A stretch of DNA of 64,000 bases from Flavobacterium stagni (GTDB taxonomy: Bacteria > Bacteroidota > Bacteroidia > Flavobacteriales > Flavobacteriaceae), in NCBI RefSeq assembly GCF_004122105.1, contig NZ_SBKN01000001.1:248001-312000 (forward strand). The letters are read 5' to 3'. The notes under the pieces were generated by a model that did no database searches, was not told the origin of the DNA, and worked only from the letters and a program-made list of their open reading frames with translations. Numbering within the stretch: position 1 is the stretch's first letter; each line of letters begins with the position of its first letter. The position numbers and the translations under genes were made by a program. This document shows, piece by piece, positions 52,215 to 60,855 of the stretch.

Positions 52215-54119
52215 TTATAACGTCTCTTTCAACCATTTGTAAAATTCATTTTGCCACACGATGGCGTTTTGCGGTTTCAGCACCCAATGGTTTTCATCGG
52301 GGAAATACAAAAACCGACTCTTAATACCTTTCAATTGAGCGGCTTGGAAAGCTTCTTGTCCTTGTCCAATCGGCACACGGTAGTCTTTCCCTCCTTGTAT
52401 GATCAAAATTGGTGTGTTCCAGTTATTCACCATATTAATCGGGTTAAACTGACTGAACGTTTTCTGTGCTGCAGCATTGTCTTTTTCCCAATAGGGTCCG
52501 CCGTGGTCCCAATTGTTAAAGAAAACTTCTTCGGTGGTTCCGTACATACTTTCTAAGTTAAACACCCCACAATGGGAGATAAACGTTTTGAAACGGTTGT
52601 TGTGAATTCCGGCCAAATAAAACACCGAATACCCGCCATAACTCGCTCCTACCGCTCCCAAACGGGCTTTGTCGACATAGGCTTCTTTGGAAACATCATC
52701 AATCGCCGACAAATAATCTTGCATCACTTGACCGCCCCAATCTTTGGAAATTTGTTCGTTCCAAGCCACACCATGACCGTGCATACCGCGTCGGTTGGGC
52801 GCCACCACGATATACCCTTGCGAAGCCATCAACGAGAAATTCCAACGGAACGAATACGACTGCGTCAGCGGCGACTGGGGTCCGCCCTGGCAATACAACA
52901 GCGCGGGGTATTTTTTGGTTGCATCAAAATTGGGCGGTAAAATCACCCACACCAACATTTTCTTATTATCGGTAGTGGTCACATAACGACGCTCGAATTT
53001 GGGTAAGTTCAAACTCGCATAGGCCGCATCATTTACATGTGTCACTTGATTCCACGCTTTTGATATTAGATCATACGTATACACCTCAGCGGCGTGATTC
53101 ATGTCGGTGCGCGACACGACCACTTTGGATCCTGAAAACCCAATGATATCGGCCACATCATAGTCGCCGTTGGTCACTTGTTTCACGGTTACCGCAATTT
53201 TGGTTAGCCCCGGATTGTTGACTTCAAACAGTTGTTTTGTTCCATCGATAGCGGCCACAAAATAAATCTTTTTACCATCGGGTGCCCACATAAAATTATC
53301 GACACTACCGTCCCAAGCGGCGGTTAAATTCACTTTTACTTGATCGTTAATGCGAACGATGATATCATTTTTGTCGGCTTCGTAGCCGTCGCGTTGCATT
53401 TGCAAATAGGCCAAAACACCTTGTGCTGAAAACGCGGGATTGGTGTCGTATCCTAAATTCCCTTCAGTCAGGTTACGGGTGGTTTTGGTTTCGATATTGT
53501 ACTCGTACAAATCGGTATTGGTCGAAATCGCATAGGCCGTTCCTGCTTTCTTTTTACACACATAAATAATGGTGTTGTTGGGTGACCAAATGTAGTCTTC
53601 TTCACCCCCGTGTGGTTTTTGGGGTGCGTCAAAAGGTTCGCCCGCCATAATATCAAATGGCGTGGATTTAGGATCCTTCGCATCGGCAAAATACACATGG
53701 TTGTGGGTACCGTCGTTCCAGGTATCCCAGTGGCGGTAATCGAGTCCGTTGTAGACTTGCGCCGTAGACTTTTCCAATTCAGGATAAAAATCTTTTCCTA
53801 AAACCTTTTCAACTTTCGTTTCTTGAGAAGACAGCAAATACTTCCCATTGGGGGATAGATTGCGGTTGGCCACCAGTGCTTCTGCATTTTGAACCTCGGT
53901 AGCGGCACCGCCAGCAACGGGAACTGTAAAGTATTTTGATGACGATTTATTTTCAGCCACGGAAGGCGTTGAAACTTTATATACAATTGTTTGTCCGTCT
54001 TTGGTCAAACCCAAAACGGAAACTCGCCCCAGTTTCCAGAGCATTTCTGGAGTAAGGGTTTGCGCAGTTGCAGCAACACTCATAAGACTTAGGATTACAA
54101 TGCCAATTTTTTTATTCAT
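52215..54119 (-). CDS. S9-family prolyl oligopeptidase-like peptidase
   Basis: A 634-residue serine peptidase with a signal peptide (MNKKIGIVILSLMSVAATAQ), probably periplasmic. An N-terminal beta-propeller (about 30-360, with WSPNNTIIYVC and WAPDGKKIYFV WD40-like strands) gates an alpha/beta-hydrolase domain. The catalytic triad is visible: Ser in GAVGASYGGYSVF, Asp in IIQGGKDYRVP and His in PDENHWVLKP. Members of the family cleave di- or tripeptides or oligopeptides. It is a single gene between two terminators. Confidence 0.93.
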   Translation of the reverse strand: MNKKIGIVILSLMSVAATAQTLTPEMLWKLGRVSVLGLTKDGQTIVYKVSTPSVAENKSSSKYFTVPVAGGAATEVQNAEALVANRNLSPNGKYLLSSQETKVEKVLGKDFYPELEKSTAQVYNGLDYRHWDTWNDGTHNHVYFADAKDPKSTPFDIMAGEPFDAPQKPHGGEEDYIWSPNNTIIYVCKKKAGTAYAISTNTDLYEYNIETKTTRNLTEGNLGYDTNPAFSAQGVLAYLQMQRDGYEADKNDIIVRINDQVKVNLTAAWDGSVDNFMWAPDGKKIYFVAAIDGTKQLFEVNNPGLTKIAVTVKQVTNGDYDVADIIGFSGSKVVVSRTDMNHAAEVYTYDLISKAWNQVTHVNDAAYASLNLPKFERRYVTTTDNKKMLVWVILPPNFDATKKYPALLYCQGGPQSPLTQSYSFRWNFSLMASQGYIVVAPNRRGMHGHGVAWNEQISKDWGGQVMQDYLSAIDDVSKEAYVDKARLGAVGASYGGYSVFYLAGIHNNRFKTFISHCGVFNLESMYGTTEEVFFNNWDHGGPYWEKDNAAAQKTFSQFNPINMVNNWNTPILIIQGGKDYRVPIGQGQEAFQAAQLKGIKSRFLYFPDENHWVLKPQNAIVWQNEFYKWLKETL

Positions 54120-54175
54120 AATTCGTAACGTTTAGTTTGTGGGAATAGTGATTCCGCCTTAAAAGTAATAAAAAA

Positions 54176-54193
54176 ACCACTCCGAAGAGTGGT
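54176..54193 (-). terminator. Intrinsic terminator of the metzincin gene
   Basis: ACCACTC-CGAA-GAGTGGT stem with a run of T on both strands (A-run on the left, T-run on the right). It lies just past the stop at 54219. Confidence 0.87.
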
Positions 54194-54218
54194 CTTTTTT
54201 GAATTGAAAAAACGATAC

Positions 54219-57200
54219 TTATTGTTTGATGAAGCGTTTAGTAGCATTACCATTTGTATTGCTCACTTCGATTAAGTACGTTCCAGGCGCAAGATTTACA
54301 ACTTGTAACCCTTCACCAGAAGTAGTTCCACGTTGTACTTCTTGACCCATCATGTTTAGAATTCTATACGATGTCTCCGTCGAAATATCCGAAAGATTCA
54401 ATACGTCTATTACTGGATTTGGATAAACATTCGTTGCAAGTGTATTCATTTCTTCTCCTCTTGCAGTTGAAGTAATGTTTACGGTATAATCTTCCACTTG
54501 TCCATAAGAAAATACTTCACAAGCTGTAGGAATTGCATTGTATTTCATGGATACACGCATACGAGTCGTACCTAAACTTGCAGAAGCTGGTATTGTAAAC
54601 GATCCTGTTACAGGTGTTGTCGTTGAAGCTGCTCTTGAATAAACACGTTCACCAGTATCTAAAAAGTCGCCATCTCTATTTAAATCAATAAATACAGCAT
54701 ATCCTTCTTTATATTTGGTTGCTGTCCATGAAGGTGTTATGGTAATAGTATTGGCTACGCCACGAACAAGATTAGTAGAAAGAGCAGTAAAGTCCTCATA
54801 ACCTGCTGCTCCAGTTGAAGTATTATTAATGGTACCCAATTGTACTCTTCCAATTTTTTCATCAGCTGTGCTATTCCCTTGAGAAGTACAATAGGTAACA
54901 GTAGCAACAAGAGTAGTCACAGAAACGACATTACTATCCACAGAAACATTTCCTGAAGCATCTTTAGCGCGAACCGTAAATGTATAGGTTGTTGAAGCTG
55001 TTAAGCCTGAAACTGCATAAGTAGTAGCCGTTGTTGAACCCAACAACGTAGTACCGCGGTATACATCATAACCCGTTACTGCTACGTTATCTGTAGCTCC
55101 TGTCCACGATAAATTTGTACTATTAGAAGTAGTTCCTGAAGCCGTTAATGTGGGCGCAGTTGGCGCAGTGGTATCTGGAGCCGTGGTAGTTACCGAAACG
55201 GTATTACTTGCCACTGATACATTACCCGCCGCATCTTTTGCTTTTACAGAGAACGAATACGTTGTTGCTGCTGTTAAACCAGTAACTGTATAAGTAGTAG
55301 TGGTTGTTGATCCTAACAATGTAGCCCCTTGATATACGTCATATCCGGTTACTGCTACGTTATCTGTTGCACCTGACCAAGTCAATACAGTTGAAGTTGC
55401 TGTAGTTCCCGAAGCTGCCAATGTTGGTGCCGTTGGAGCCACTGTATCTGGTGTTCCTGACGTAATGGTAAAGTTAGCATTTGACACATCAAAGAAAATG
55501 TGGTTAGATCCTTTTACCATGATACGACAGGTAGTACTTGGCGTATTGGGTAAAGTTACCGCTTGTGTTCCGTCATTAGGAGTTCCAGCTAAAATGGTTG
55601 TCCAAGTTGTTCCTGCATCTGTAGACAATAAGATATCTACATTGGCACAGTTTACTCCATTCGCGGTTGTTCCCGCTACGTTCCAAGTTACGGTTTGAGA
55701 AGTTCCTCCTACATATGACACAGCTGTGTTTGGCGCAGTTACTGCAAAAGGTCCTGCTGTAGCATTTACCGTAACAATCATATCGTCACTATTATTCGTT
55801 CCTCCACCTACGCGGTTGTCGCGCACAGTCAAACGGAAGTTCATTGTACGTGCAACAGAAGGTAATGCTTCAACATTAATCTCTGTTCCAGCAGTAGTTG
55901 TAGCACCTGCTAAAACCGATTGCATTCTAGGGAAGTAACGCACAGGAGAGGTTGATGAATTATATGAACGGAAAGTTGGTCCGCTAGTACGAGTAGCACT
56001 TGCTGCCGAACTCGCTCCAGTTGCAGTTGAAGCTGCGTTATCAAACTGTTCCCAGTTGTAGGTAATCACATCACCATTCGCATCAGAAGCGGCACCTGTT
56101 AACATGAACGGTGTACTTTTTGGAACAGTATAATCCAAACCAGCATTTACCACAGGCACTGCATTTCCAGTAGCTGTATTAACCGAACAAGTTTTCGCTT
56201 TGATGTTGTTGGTTACTTGTTGCACGCTGATCGCATGGAAATAGGCATCTGAGTGAGGCTGCACATCCTGACTTGTAATTCCGGCATACCCCATGATGGT
56301 TGATCCTGAACCCGGTTCCATATTGGCACCTGTTCCTTCGTTACTCATAGAGAAGGTATGATTTGCTCCAAATTGGTGCCCCAATTCGTGTGCTACGTAG
56401 TCGATATCAAAGTTATCTCCCGAGGGAATTCCATCAGCTGGAGATGTGTACCCACTTCCTTTGTTTTTATCAGTGGTGCTTGCTGTGTCATCCACGCAAA
56501 TACAACCAATACATCCCGCATTTCCACCGCCTCCAGTTGCACCAAATAAATGGCCTACATCATAGTTGGCATTTCCAATAACAGACGTTAAGGTATTTTG
56601 CAATTCCGTGTTCCATACTCCACCTGCACCCGTAGCTGCTGCTGAATAGGGATCGGTTGAAGCTGATGTATAAATTACCAAATCATTATTAGCAATGATT
56701 ACCATACGTGCATTGAAGTCTTTTTCAAAAACACCATTCACACGGGTCATGGTATTGTTCATCGCTGCCAAGGCCAAGGCTTTAGTACCTCCAAAATAAG
56801 TGGTATACTCTCCAGTACAAGAAAGTGCCAAACGGTAGGTGCGCAATACCGCATCATCAGCATTAGGACGTGCTGCAAGAGCATTTGCCTGATTAACCAT
56901 TACAGGCTCATCATCTACCAAACAACGGAAAGTTCCTGTAGCTTGATGGTCGGTTTTCTTATAAATAGTATATGTTGTTAAATCTTGTGTCAACGGCTCA
57001 ATGAACTCCGCTGTGCGATCGGCGCCCAATACCATTGACTTAAATCCTAGAGGCGACACACTGAAATAGGCGGTCAACGTAGGATTGTCGATACCGTAAC
57101 CTACATACGACTTAATTTCAGGAAATTGTGCTGCCAGTGCTGGGTCCATGTTCGAACTCTCATACACACTGAAACGATCCATATCGCCTTTACTGTTGGG

Positions 57201-57437
57201 AATTTCAACAATTACATTGCTTGATCTTCCTGTAAAACTGCGTGCTGGAGCTGCCTGCAACGCCGTTTTCAAATCATTCACATTCAACTGCATTAGGGTT
57301 TTTTCAGGCAACTGCATGCGACTGTCCAATAAAGTAACATTGCCGCGCGAAGCAGGTGTCCATACCGATCCCTTTTGCTGTGCCGATACCAATCCGGAGA
57401 TGGCAAAAAAGGCCACTGAAAGTAATCTGTACTTCAT
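54219..57437 (-). CDS. Secreted reprolysin-like metzincin protease with FnIII, GEVED and T9SS domains
   Basis: A 1072-residue protease. The frame is open to 57524, but MKYRLLSVAFFAISGL at 57437 starts the signal peptide. A pro-region is followed by a metzincin domain with the zinc site VAHELGHQFGANHTF (HExxHxxGxxH) and the Met-turn STIMGYAGI. Two FnIII repeats follow (each with TAPTL, SGATDNVAVTGYDVY or TGATDNVAVTGYDVY, and TYTFTVRAKDASGNVS). A GEVED-type domain comes next (GYAVFIDLNRDGDFLD, FSYGQVEDYTVNI). The T9SS type A tail closes it (NVYPNPVIDVLNL, GTYLIEVSN, RFIKQ). It is probably an extracellular protein-degrading enzyme. Confidence 0.93.
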   Translation of the reverse strand: MKYRLLSVAFFAISGLVSAQQKGSVWTPASRGNVTLLDSRMQLPEKTLMQLNVNDLKTALQAAPARSFTGRSSNVIVEIPNSKGDMDRFSVYESSNMDPALAAQFPEIKSYVGYGIDNPTLTAYFSVSPLGFKSMVLGADRTAEFIEPLTQDLTTYTIYKKTDHQATGTFRCLVDDEPVMVNQANALAARPNADDAVLRTYRLALSCTGEYTTYFGGTKALALAAMNNTMTRVNGVFEKDFNARMVIIANNDLVIYTSASTDPYSAAATGAGGVWNTELQNTLTSVIGNANYDVGHLFGATGGGGNAGCIGCICVDDTASTTDKNKGSGYTSPADGIPSGDNFDIDYVAHELGHQFGANHTFSMSNEGTGANMEPGSGSTIMGYAGITSQDVQPHSDAYFHAISVQQVTNNIKAKTCSVNTATGNAVPVVNAGLDYTVPKSTPFMLTGAASDANGDVITYNWEQFDNAASTATGASSAASATRTSGPTFRSYNSSTSPVRYFPRMQSVLAGATTTAGTEINVEALPSVARTMNFRLTVRDNRVGGGTNNSDDMIVTVNATAGPFAVTAPNTAVSYVGGTSQTVTWNVAGTTANGVNCANVDILLSTDAGTTWTTILAGTPNDGTQAVTLPNTPSTTCRIMVKGSNHIFFDVSNANFTITSGTPDTVAPTAPTLAASGTTATSTVLTWSGATDNVAVTGYDVYQGATLLGSTTTTTYTVTGLTAATTYSFSVKAKDAAGNVSVASNTVSVTTTAPDTTAPTAPTLTASGTTSNSTNLSWTGATDNVAVTGYDVYRGTTLLGSTTATTYAVSGLTASTTYTFTVRAKDASGNVSVDSNVVSVTTLVATVTYCTSQGNSTADEKIGRVQLGTINNTSTGAAGYEDFTALSTNLVRGVANTITITPSWTATKYKEGYAVFIDLNRDGDFLDTGERVYSRAASTTTPVTGSFTIPASASLGTTRMRVSMKYNAIPTACEVFSYGQVEDYTVNITSTARGEEMNTLATNVYPNPVIDVLNLSDISTETSYRILNMMGQEVQRGTTSGEGLQVVNLAPGTYLIEVSNTNGNATKRFIKQ

Positions 57438-57639
57438 ATAAAATTGCTTTTTTAGGTTATTCAAAAACGAAAGTATTAAGATTTCATTAAGAATTAAGCG
57501 ACAAAACCCAAAAGATATTAACAAATCGATGAATTGCAGCGCGATTCTATTTGTTTATGTCAAATTATTTCTAAATATTTTAAGAAGTATTCATAATTTG
57601 ATAAAAATAATTACTTTTAATTTTAGCAAAATTTTGAAC

Positions 57640-58755
57640 ATGCAACTTAGCTTTTGGGAGATTAAAAATTGGTTTTCAAATGTGGATTTCACCATTGTCG
57701 GGAGCGGTATTGTGGGAATTCATTGTGCCTTAACGCTTCGCGAACGCTTCCCTCAGGCTAAAATACTTATATTAGAACGGGGTGTTTTACCCCAAGGTGC
57801 GAGCACCAAAAATGCTGGATTTGCTTGTTTTGGAAGTATTTCGGAAATCATTGACGATTTAAAATCACATTCCGAAGAAGAAGTGATGCATTTGGTACAA
57901 AAACGTTGGGCCGGACTCCAACTGTTGCGCAAGAACGTAGGCGATTCTAATCTGGATTTCAAACCTTTTGGCGGTTATGAGTTGTTTTTAAAAGAAGATG
58001 AAAACCTGTATCATGAATGTTTGCAAAAACTTCCTTTTATCAACGAACTCTTAAAACCCTTATTCAAAACCGACGTTTTTGCTCGTGAAATGGATCGTTT
58101 TGATTTTAAAGGCGTTCACGAATATTTAATTTTCAATCCATTTGAAGCGCAAATTGATACAGGAAATATGATGCAGTTTCTTTTACAAAAAGCCGCTGCC
58201 GCAGGCATCCTCATCTTGAATCAAATGGAAGTCAAAAATCATGTTGATACAGGAACAAAAGTTGAAATCGAACTTGACCAATTCTCTTTTATCACCCAAA
58301 AATTAATTTTTACCACTAATGGTTTTGCCGGGCCATTAACCCGTAACGAATTAAGACCCGCGCGAGCCCAAGTTTTGATTACCGAACCCATTCCTGACCT
58401 CGATATTCGCGGCACATTTCACTTGGATCGCGGTTATTATTATTTCCGTAATTTTGAAAACCGTATTTTATTGGGCGGTGGACGAAATTTGGATTTTGAA
58501 GGTGAAACAACCACCGAGTTGGAAATCACTGAAAAAATTCAAAACCGTTTGGACTACCTTTTAAAAGAGGTTATTTTGCCGGGGAAAACAGTTGGAGTGG
58601 CACACCGTTGGAGCGGCATTATGGGCATTGGCAACAGCAAAAGACCGATAATCGAACAACTTTCCAACAACACCTTTTGCGGCGTACGCATGGGCGGAAT
58701 GGGCGTTGCGATTGGAAGCTTGGTCGGAAAAGAACTCGCAGAAATTATTACATAA
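57640..58755 (+). CDS. FAD-dependent oxidoreductase, DAO family
   Basis: A 371-residue flavoprotein. The open frame begins at 57529, but the stretch before 57640 is hydrophobic and AT-rich, and MQLSFWEIKNWFSNVDF at 57640 is the natural start. The FAD-binding Rossmann motif is FTIVGSGIVGIHCALTLRE with the acidic strand end ILILERG. The C-terminal RWSGIMGIGNSKRPII and GGMGVAIGSLVG close the FAD site. The family oxidises amino acids or similar amines; the substrate here is unknown. The mtgA gene follows immediately. Confidence 0.9.
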   Translation: MQLSFWEIKNWFSNVDFTIVGSGIVGIHCALTLRERFPQAKILILERGVLPQGASTKNAGFACFGSISEIIDDLKSHSEEEVMHLVQKRWAGLQLLRKNVGDSNLDFKPFGGYELFLKEDENLYHECLQKLPFINELLKPLFKTDVFAREMDRFDFKGVHEYLIFNPFEAQIDTGNMMQFLLQKAAAAGILILNQMEVKNHVDTGTKVEIELDQFSFITQKLIFTTNGFAGPLTRNELRPARAQVLITEPIPDLDIRGTFHLDRGYYYFRNFENRILLGGGRNLDFEGETTTELEITEKIQNRLDYLLKEVILPGKTVGVAHRWSGIMGIGNSKRPIIEQLSNNTFCGVRMGGMGVAIGSLVGKELAEIIT

Positions 58756-59439
58756 ATGAAAAAATTCTGGAAAATACTACGAAAAATCATGCTCTGGTTT
58801 TTCGGCTTATCTATCGCCTCCGTGATCCTATTTCGTTGGGTTCCGGTTCCGTTTACGCCTTTAATGGTCACTCGCGCTATCGAAAATAAACTCGATGGCA
58901 AAGAAATGATTTGCAACCACGATTGGGTGCCCATTGATAGTATTTCAGTGAATTTACAAAAAGCAGTGATTGCCAGTGAAGACGGAACGTTTACCAAACA
59001 CTGGGGATTTGATTTTGGTGCGATGCAAAAAGCATTTAAAAACAATAATAAAGGTAGACGTATCAAAGGAGGAAGTACCATTACGCAACAAACGGCCAAA
59101 AACGTTTTCTTGTGGCAAGGCCGAAGTTATATTCGTAAAGCCTTTGAAGCCTATTTTACAGTGCTCATCGAACTCTTTTGGAGTAAAGAACGCATCATGG
59201 AAGTCTACCTCAACAGTATTGAAATGGGTGATGGCGTGTACGGTGCCGAGGCAGCTTCAAAGTATTGGTACGGTCATGATGTGAAAAGTCTGACCAAAGA
59301 TGAAGCGGCCGGAATAGCAGCCATCTTACCCAATCCTAGAAAATACAAACCGATCAATTCTTCGGCGTACATTCAGAAACGAAAAGCAAAAATAAAACGC
59401 ATTATGCGCTATGTCGGGCGACCCGATTATCTGGATTAA
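58756..59439 (+). CDS. mtgA: Monofunctional peptidoglycan glycosyltransferase
   Basis: A 227-residue inner-membrane enzyme that polymerises lipid II into glycan strands. One N-terminal membrane segment (IMLWFFGLSIASVILFRWV) precedes the GT51 domain. Its donor-site Glu is in VIASEDGTFTKHWGFD, and the family motif is KGGSTITQQTAKNVFLW. The second Glu is in RIMEVYLNSIEMGDGVYG. No transpeptidase domain is attached. It starts directly after the oxidoreductase stop, so the two are co-transcribed. Confidence 0.95.
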   Translation: MKKFWKILRKIMLWFFGLSIASVILFRWVPVPFTPLMVTRAIENKLDGKEMICNHDWVPIDSISVNLQKAVIASEDGTFTKHWGFDFGAMQKAFKNNNKGRRIKGGSTITQQTAKNVFLWQGRSYIRKAFEAYFTVLIELFWSKERIMEVYLNSIEMGDGVYGAEAASKYWYGHDVKSLTKDEAAGIAAILPNPRKYKPINSSAYIQKRKAKIKRIMRYVGRPDYLD

Positions 59440-59441
59440 AA

Positions 59442-59469
59442 AAAAGCGTTGGGGAGTTCCAACGCTTTT
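59442..59469. terminator. Bidirectional intrinsic terminator
   Basis: AAAAGCGTTGG-GGAGTT-CCAACGCTTTT lies between convergent mtgA and the DoxX-family gene. Confidence 0.92.
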
Positions 59470-59474
59470 CTTTT

Positions 59475-59855
59475 TTATAAAAACAACGACCGGTATTGCG
59501 ACCAGTGTTTGTAGATCAAAATTCCATTTAAGGCAGCAATGACTATAGCGACAGCCATTCCCGATGCATCCAAAAACATATGAAATAAAAGAATGTTTAA
59601 CGAAATCGGAGCCAATAATATTAAGGCAAAGGCCACCCATTTTTTGAGTAACAACAACGCCCCAATCACCACTTCTAAAATCCCAACTACTTTTAACACA
59701 TAACCGGTCGAAGCCAACGAAGTCATAAACGCCGCAGCATCAGGAGGCAATTGAGGTAACGGAATAAAAGGGGACGGCATCAATTTATTTAAGCCAAATA
59801 CAACTAAAATCAGTCCGAGCAGGATTCTGACAATTCGCGTAAACATTGAATTCAT
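59475..59855 (-). CDS. DoxX-family membrane protein
   Basis: A 126-residue protein with four hydrophobic segments. The N-terminus (TRIVRILLGLILVVFGLNKL) and the loop with Pro/Leu-rich LMPSPFIPLPQLPPDA are typical of DoxX-like proteins, as is LKVVGILEVVIGALLL. The DoxX family is linked to oxidative stress or quinone metabolism in other bacteria; no specific reaction can be given. It is a single gene. Confidence 0.87.
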   Translation of the reverse strand: MNSMFTRIVRILLGLILVVFGLNKLMPSPFIPLPQLPPDAAAFMTSLASTGYVLKVVGILEVVIGALLLLKKWVAFALILLAPISLNILLFHMFLDASGMAVAIVIAALNGILIYKHWSQYRSLFL

Positions 59856-60010
59856 AATTTTATAGTTTTTTGGTTATCATTATGGTAAAAATATAACATT
59901 ATTTTTTAGCTTTTCTTATTCTCTTTGTTAATTTATGGAAATTGCAGTCATCCCGTCGTTCACTTGTAACTTTTGTAAGCCTTTTCCAACTAATACCCAA
60001 AACCTTATTT

Positions 60011-60817
60011 ATGAAAGCACACGAAATTGATTATACCATCTACGGCGAAGAAATGCAGTACGTAGAAATTGAGTTGGACCCTCAAGAAGTGGTCATCGCA
60101 GAAGCCGGAAGTTTTATGATGATGGACAACGGCATCCAAATGGAAACCATCTTTGGAGACGGCAGTGAACAAAACCAAAATTCAGGTTTGTTTGGCAAAT
60201 TATTATCCGCTGGAAAACGGGTTTTAACTGGGGAAAGTCTTTTTATGACCGCCTACATCAACAACAATCTCGGCAAAAGCAAAGCGTGTTTCGCTTCTCC
60301 TTATCCTGGAAAAATTATTCCCATCGATTTAGCGCAATTTAACGGCAAATTTATTTGTCAAAAAGATGCGTTTCTCTGCGCCGCTAAAGGTGTAGCTGTA
60401 GGAATTGAATTCTCGAAAAAACTTGGGCGCGGACTCTTTGGCGGTGAAGGATTTATTATGCAAAAACTCGAAGGTGACGGCATGGCGTTTGTGCATTCGG
60501 GCGGAACCTTGGCCAAACGCGAACTCGCTCACGGTGAAGTTTTGAAAGTAGATACAGGCTGTATTGTTGGGTTTACCCAAGACGTGGATTACGACATTGA
60601 GTTTATCGGAGGTATCAAAAATTCGCTTTTTGGTGGCGAAGGTTTGTTTTATGCCACCTTACGCGGACCCGGAACGGTGTACGTTCAATCGCTTCCGTTT
60701 AGTCGTTTGGCCGATCGTATTATTGCCTCAGCACCTAAAGCCGGTGGAAGTTCGCGCGAAGAAGGCAGCATCCTCGGCGGACTCGGGAATTTACTCGACG
60801 GGGATAACCGATTCTAA
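60011..60817 (+). CDS. TIGR00266/AIM24-family protein
   Basis: A 268-residue cytoplasmic protein. The frame opens at 59942, but [19 protein letters not shown] at 60011 matches the usual start of this family. It consists of two related beta-helix-like halves, with [40 protein letters not shown], and [20 protein letters not shown]. The C-terminal tail is Gly/Ser-rich ([13 protein letters not shown]). The family is widespread and of unknown function; the mitochondrial homologue AIM24 affects membrane organisation. It has its own terminator, shared with the next gene. Confidence 0.9.
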   Translation: MKAHEIDYTIYGEEMQYVEIELDPQEVVIAEAGSFMMMDNGIQMETIFGDGSEQNQNSGLFGKLLSAGKRVLTGESLFMTAYINNNLGKSKACFASPYPGKIIPIDLAQFNGKFICQKDAFLCAAKGVAVGIEFSKKLGRGLFGGEGFIMQKLEGDGMAFVHSGGTLAKRELAHGEVLKVDTGCIVGFTQDVDYDIEFIGGIKNSLFGGEGLFYATLRGPGTVYVQSLPFSRLADRIIASAPKAGGSSREEGSILGGLGNLLDGDNRF

Positions 60818-60823
60818 CATAAA

Positions 60824-60851
60824 AAAAGCCTAACATCACTGTTAGGCTTTT
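60824..60851. terminator. Bidirectional intrinsic terminator
   Basis: AAAAGCCTAAC-ATCACT-GTTAGGCTTTT lies between the convergent AIM24-like gene and the TonB receptor. Confidence 0.92.
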
Positions 60852-60855
60852 CTTA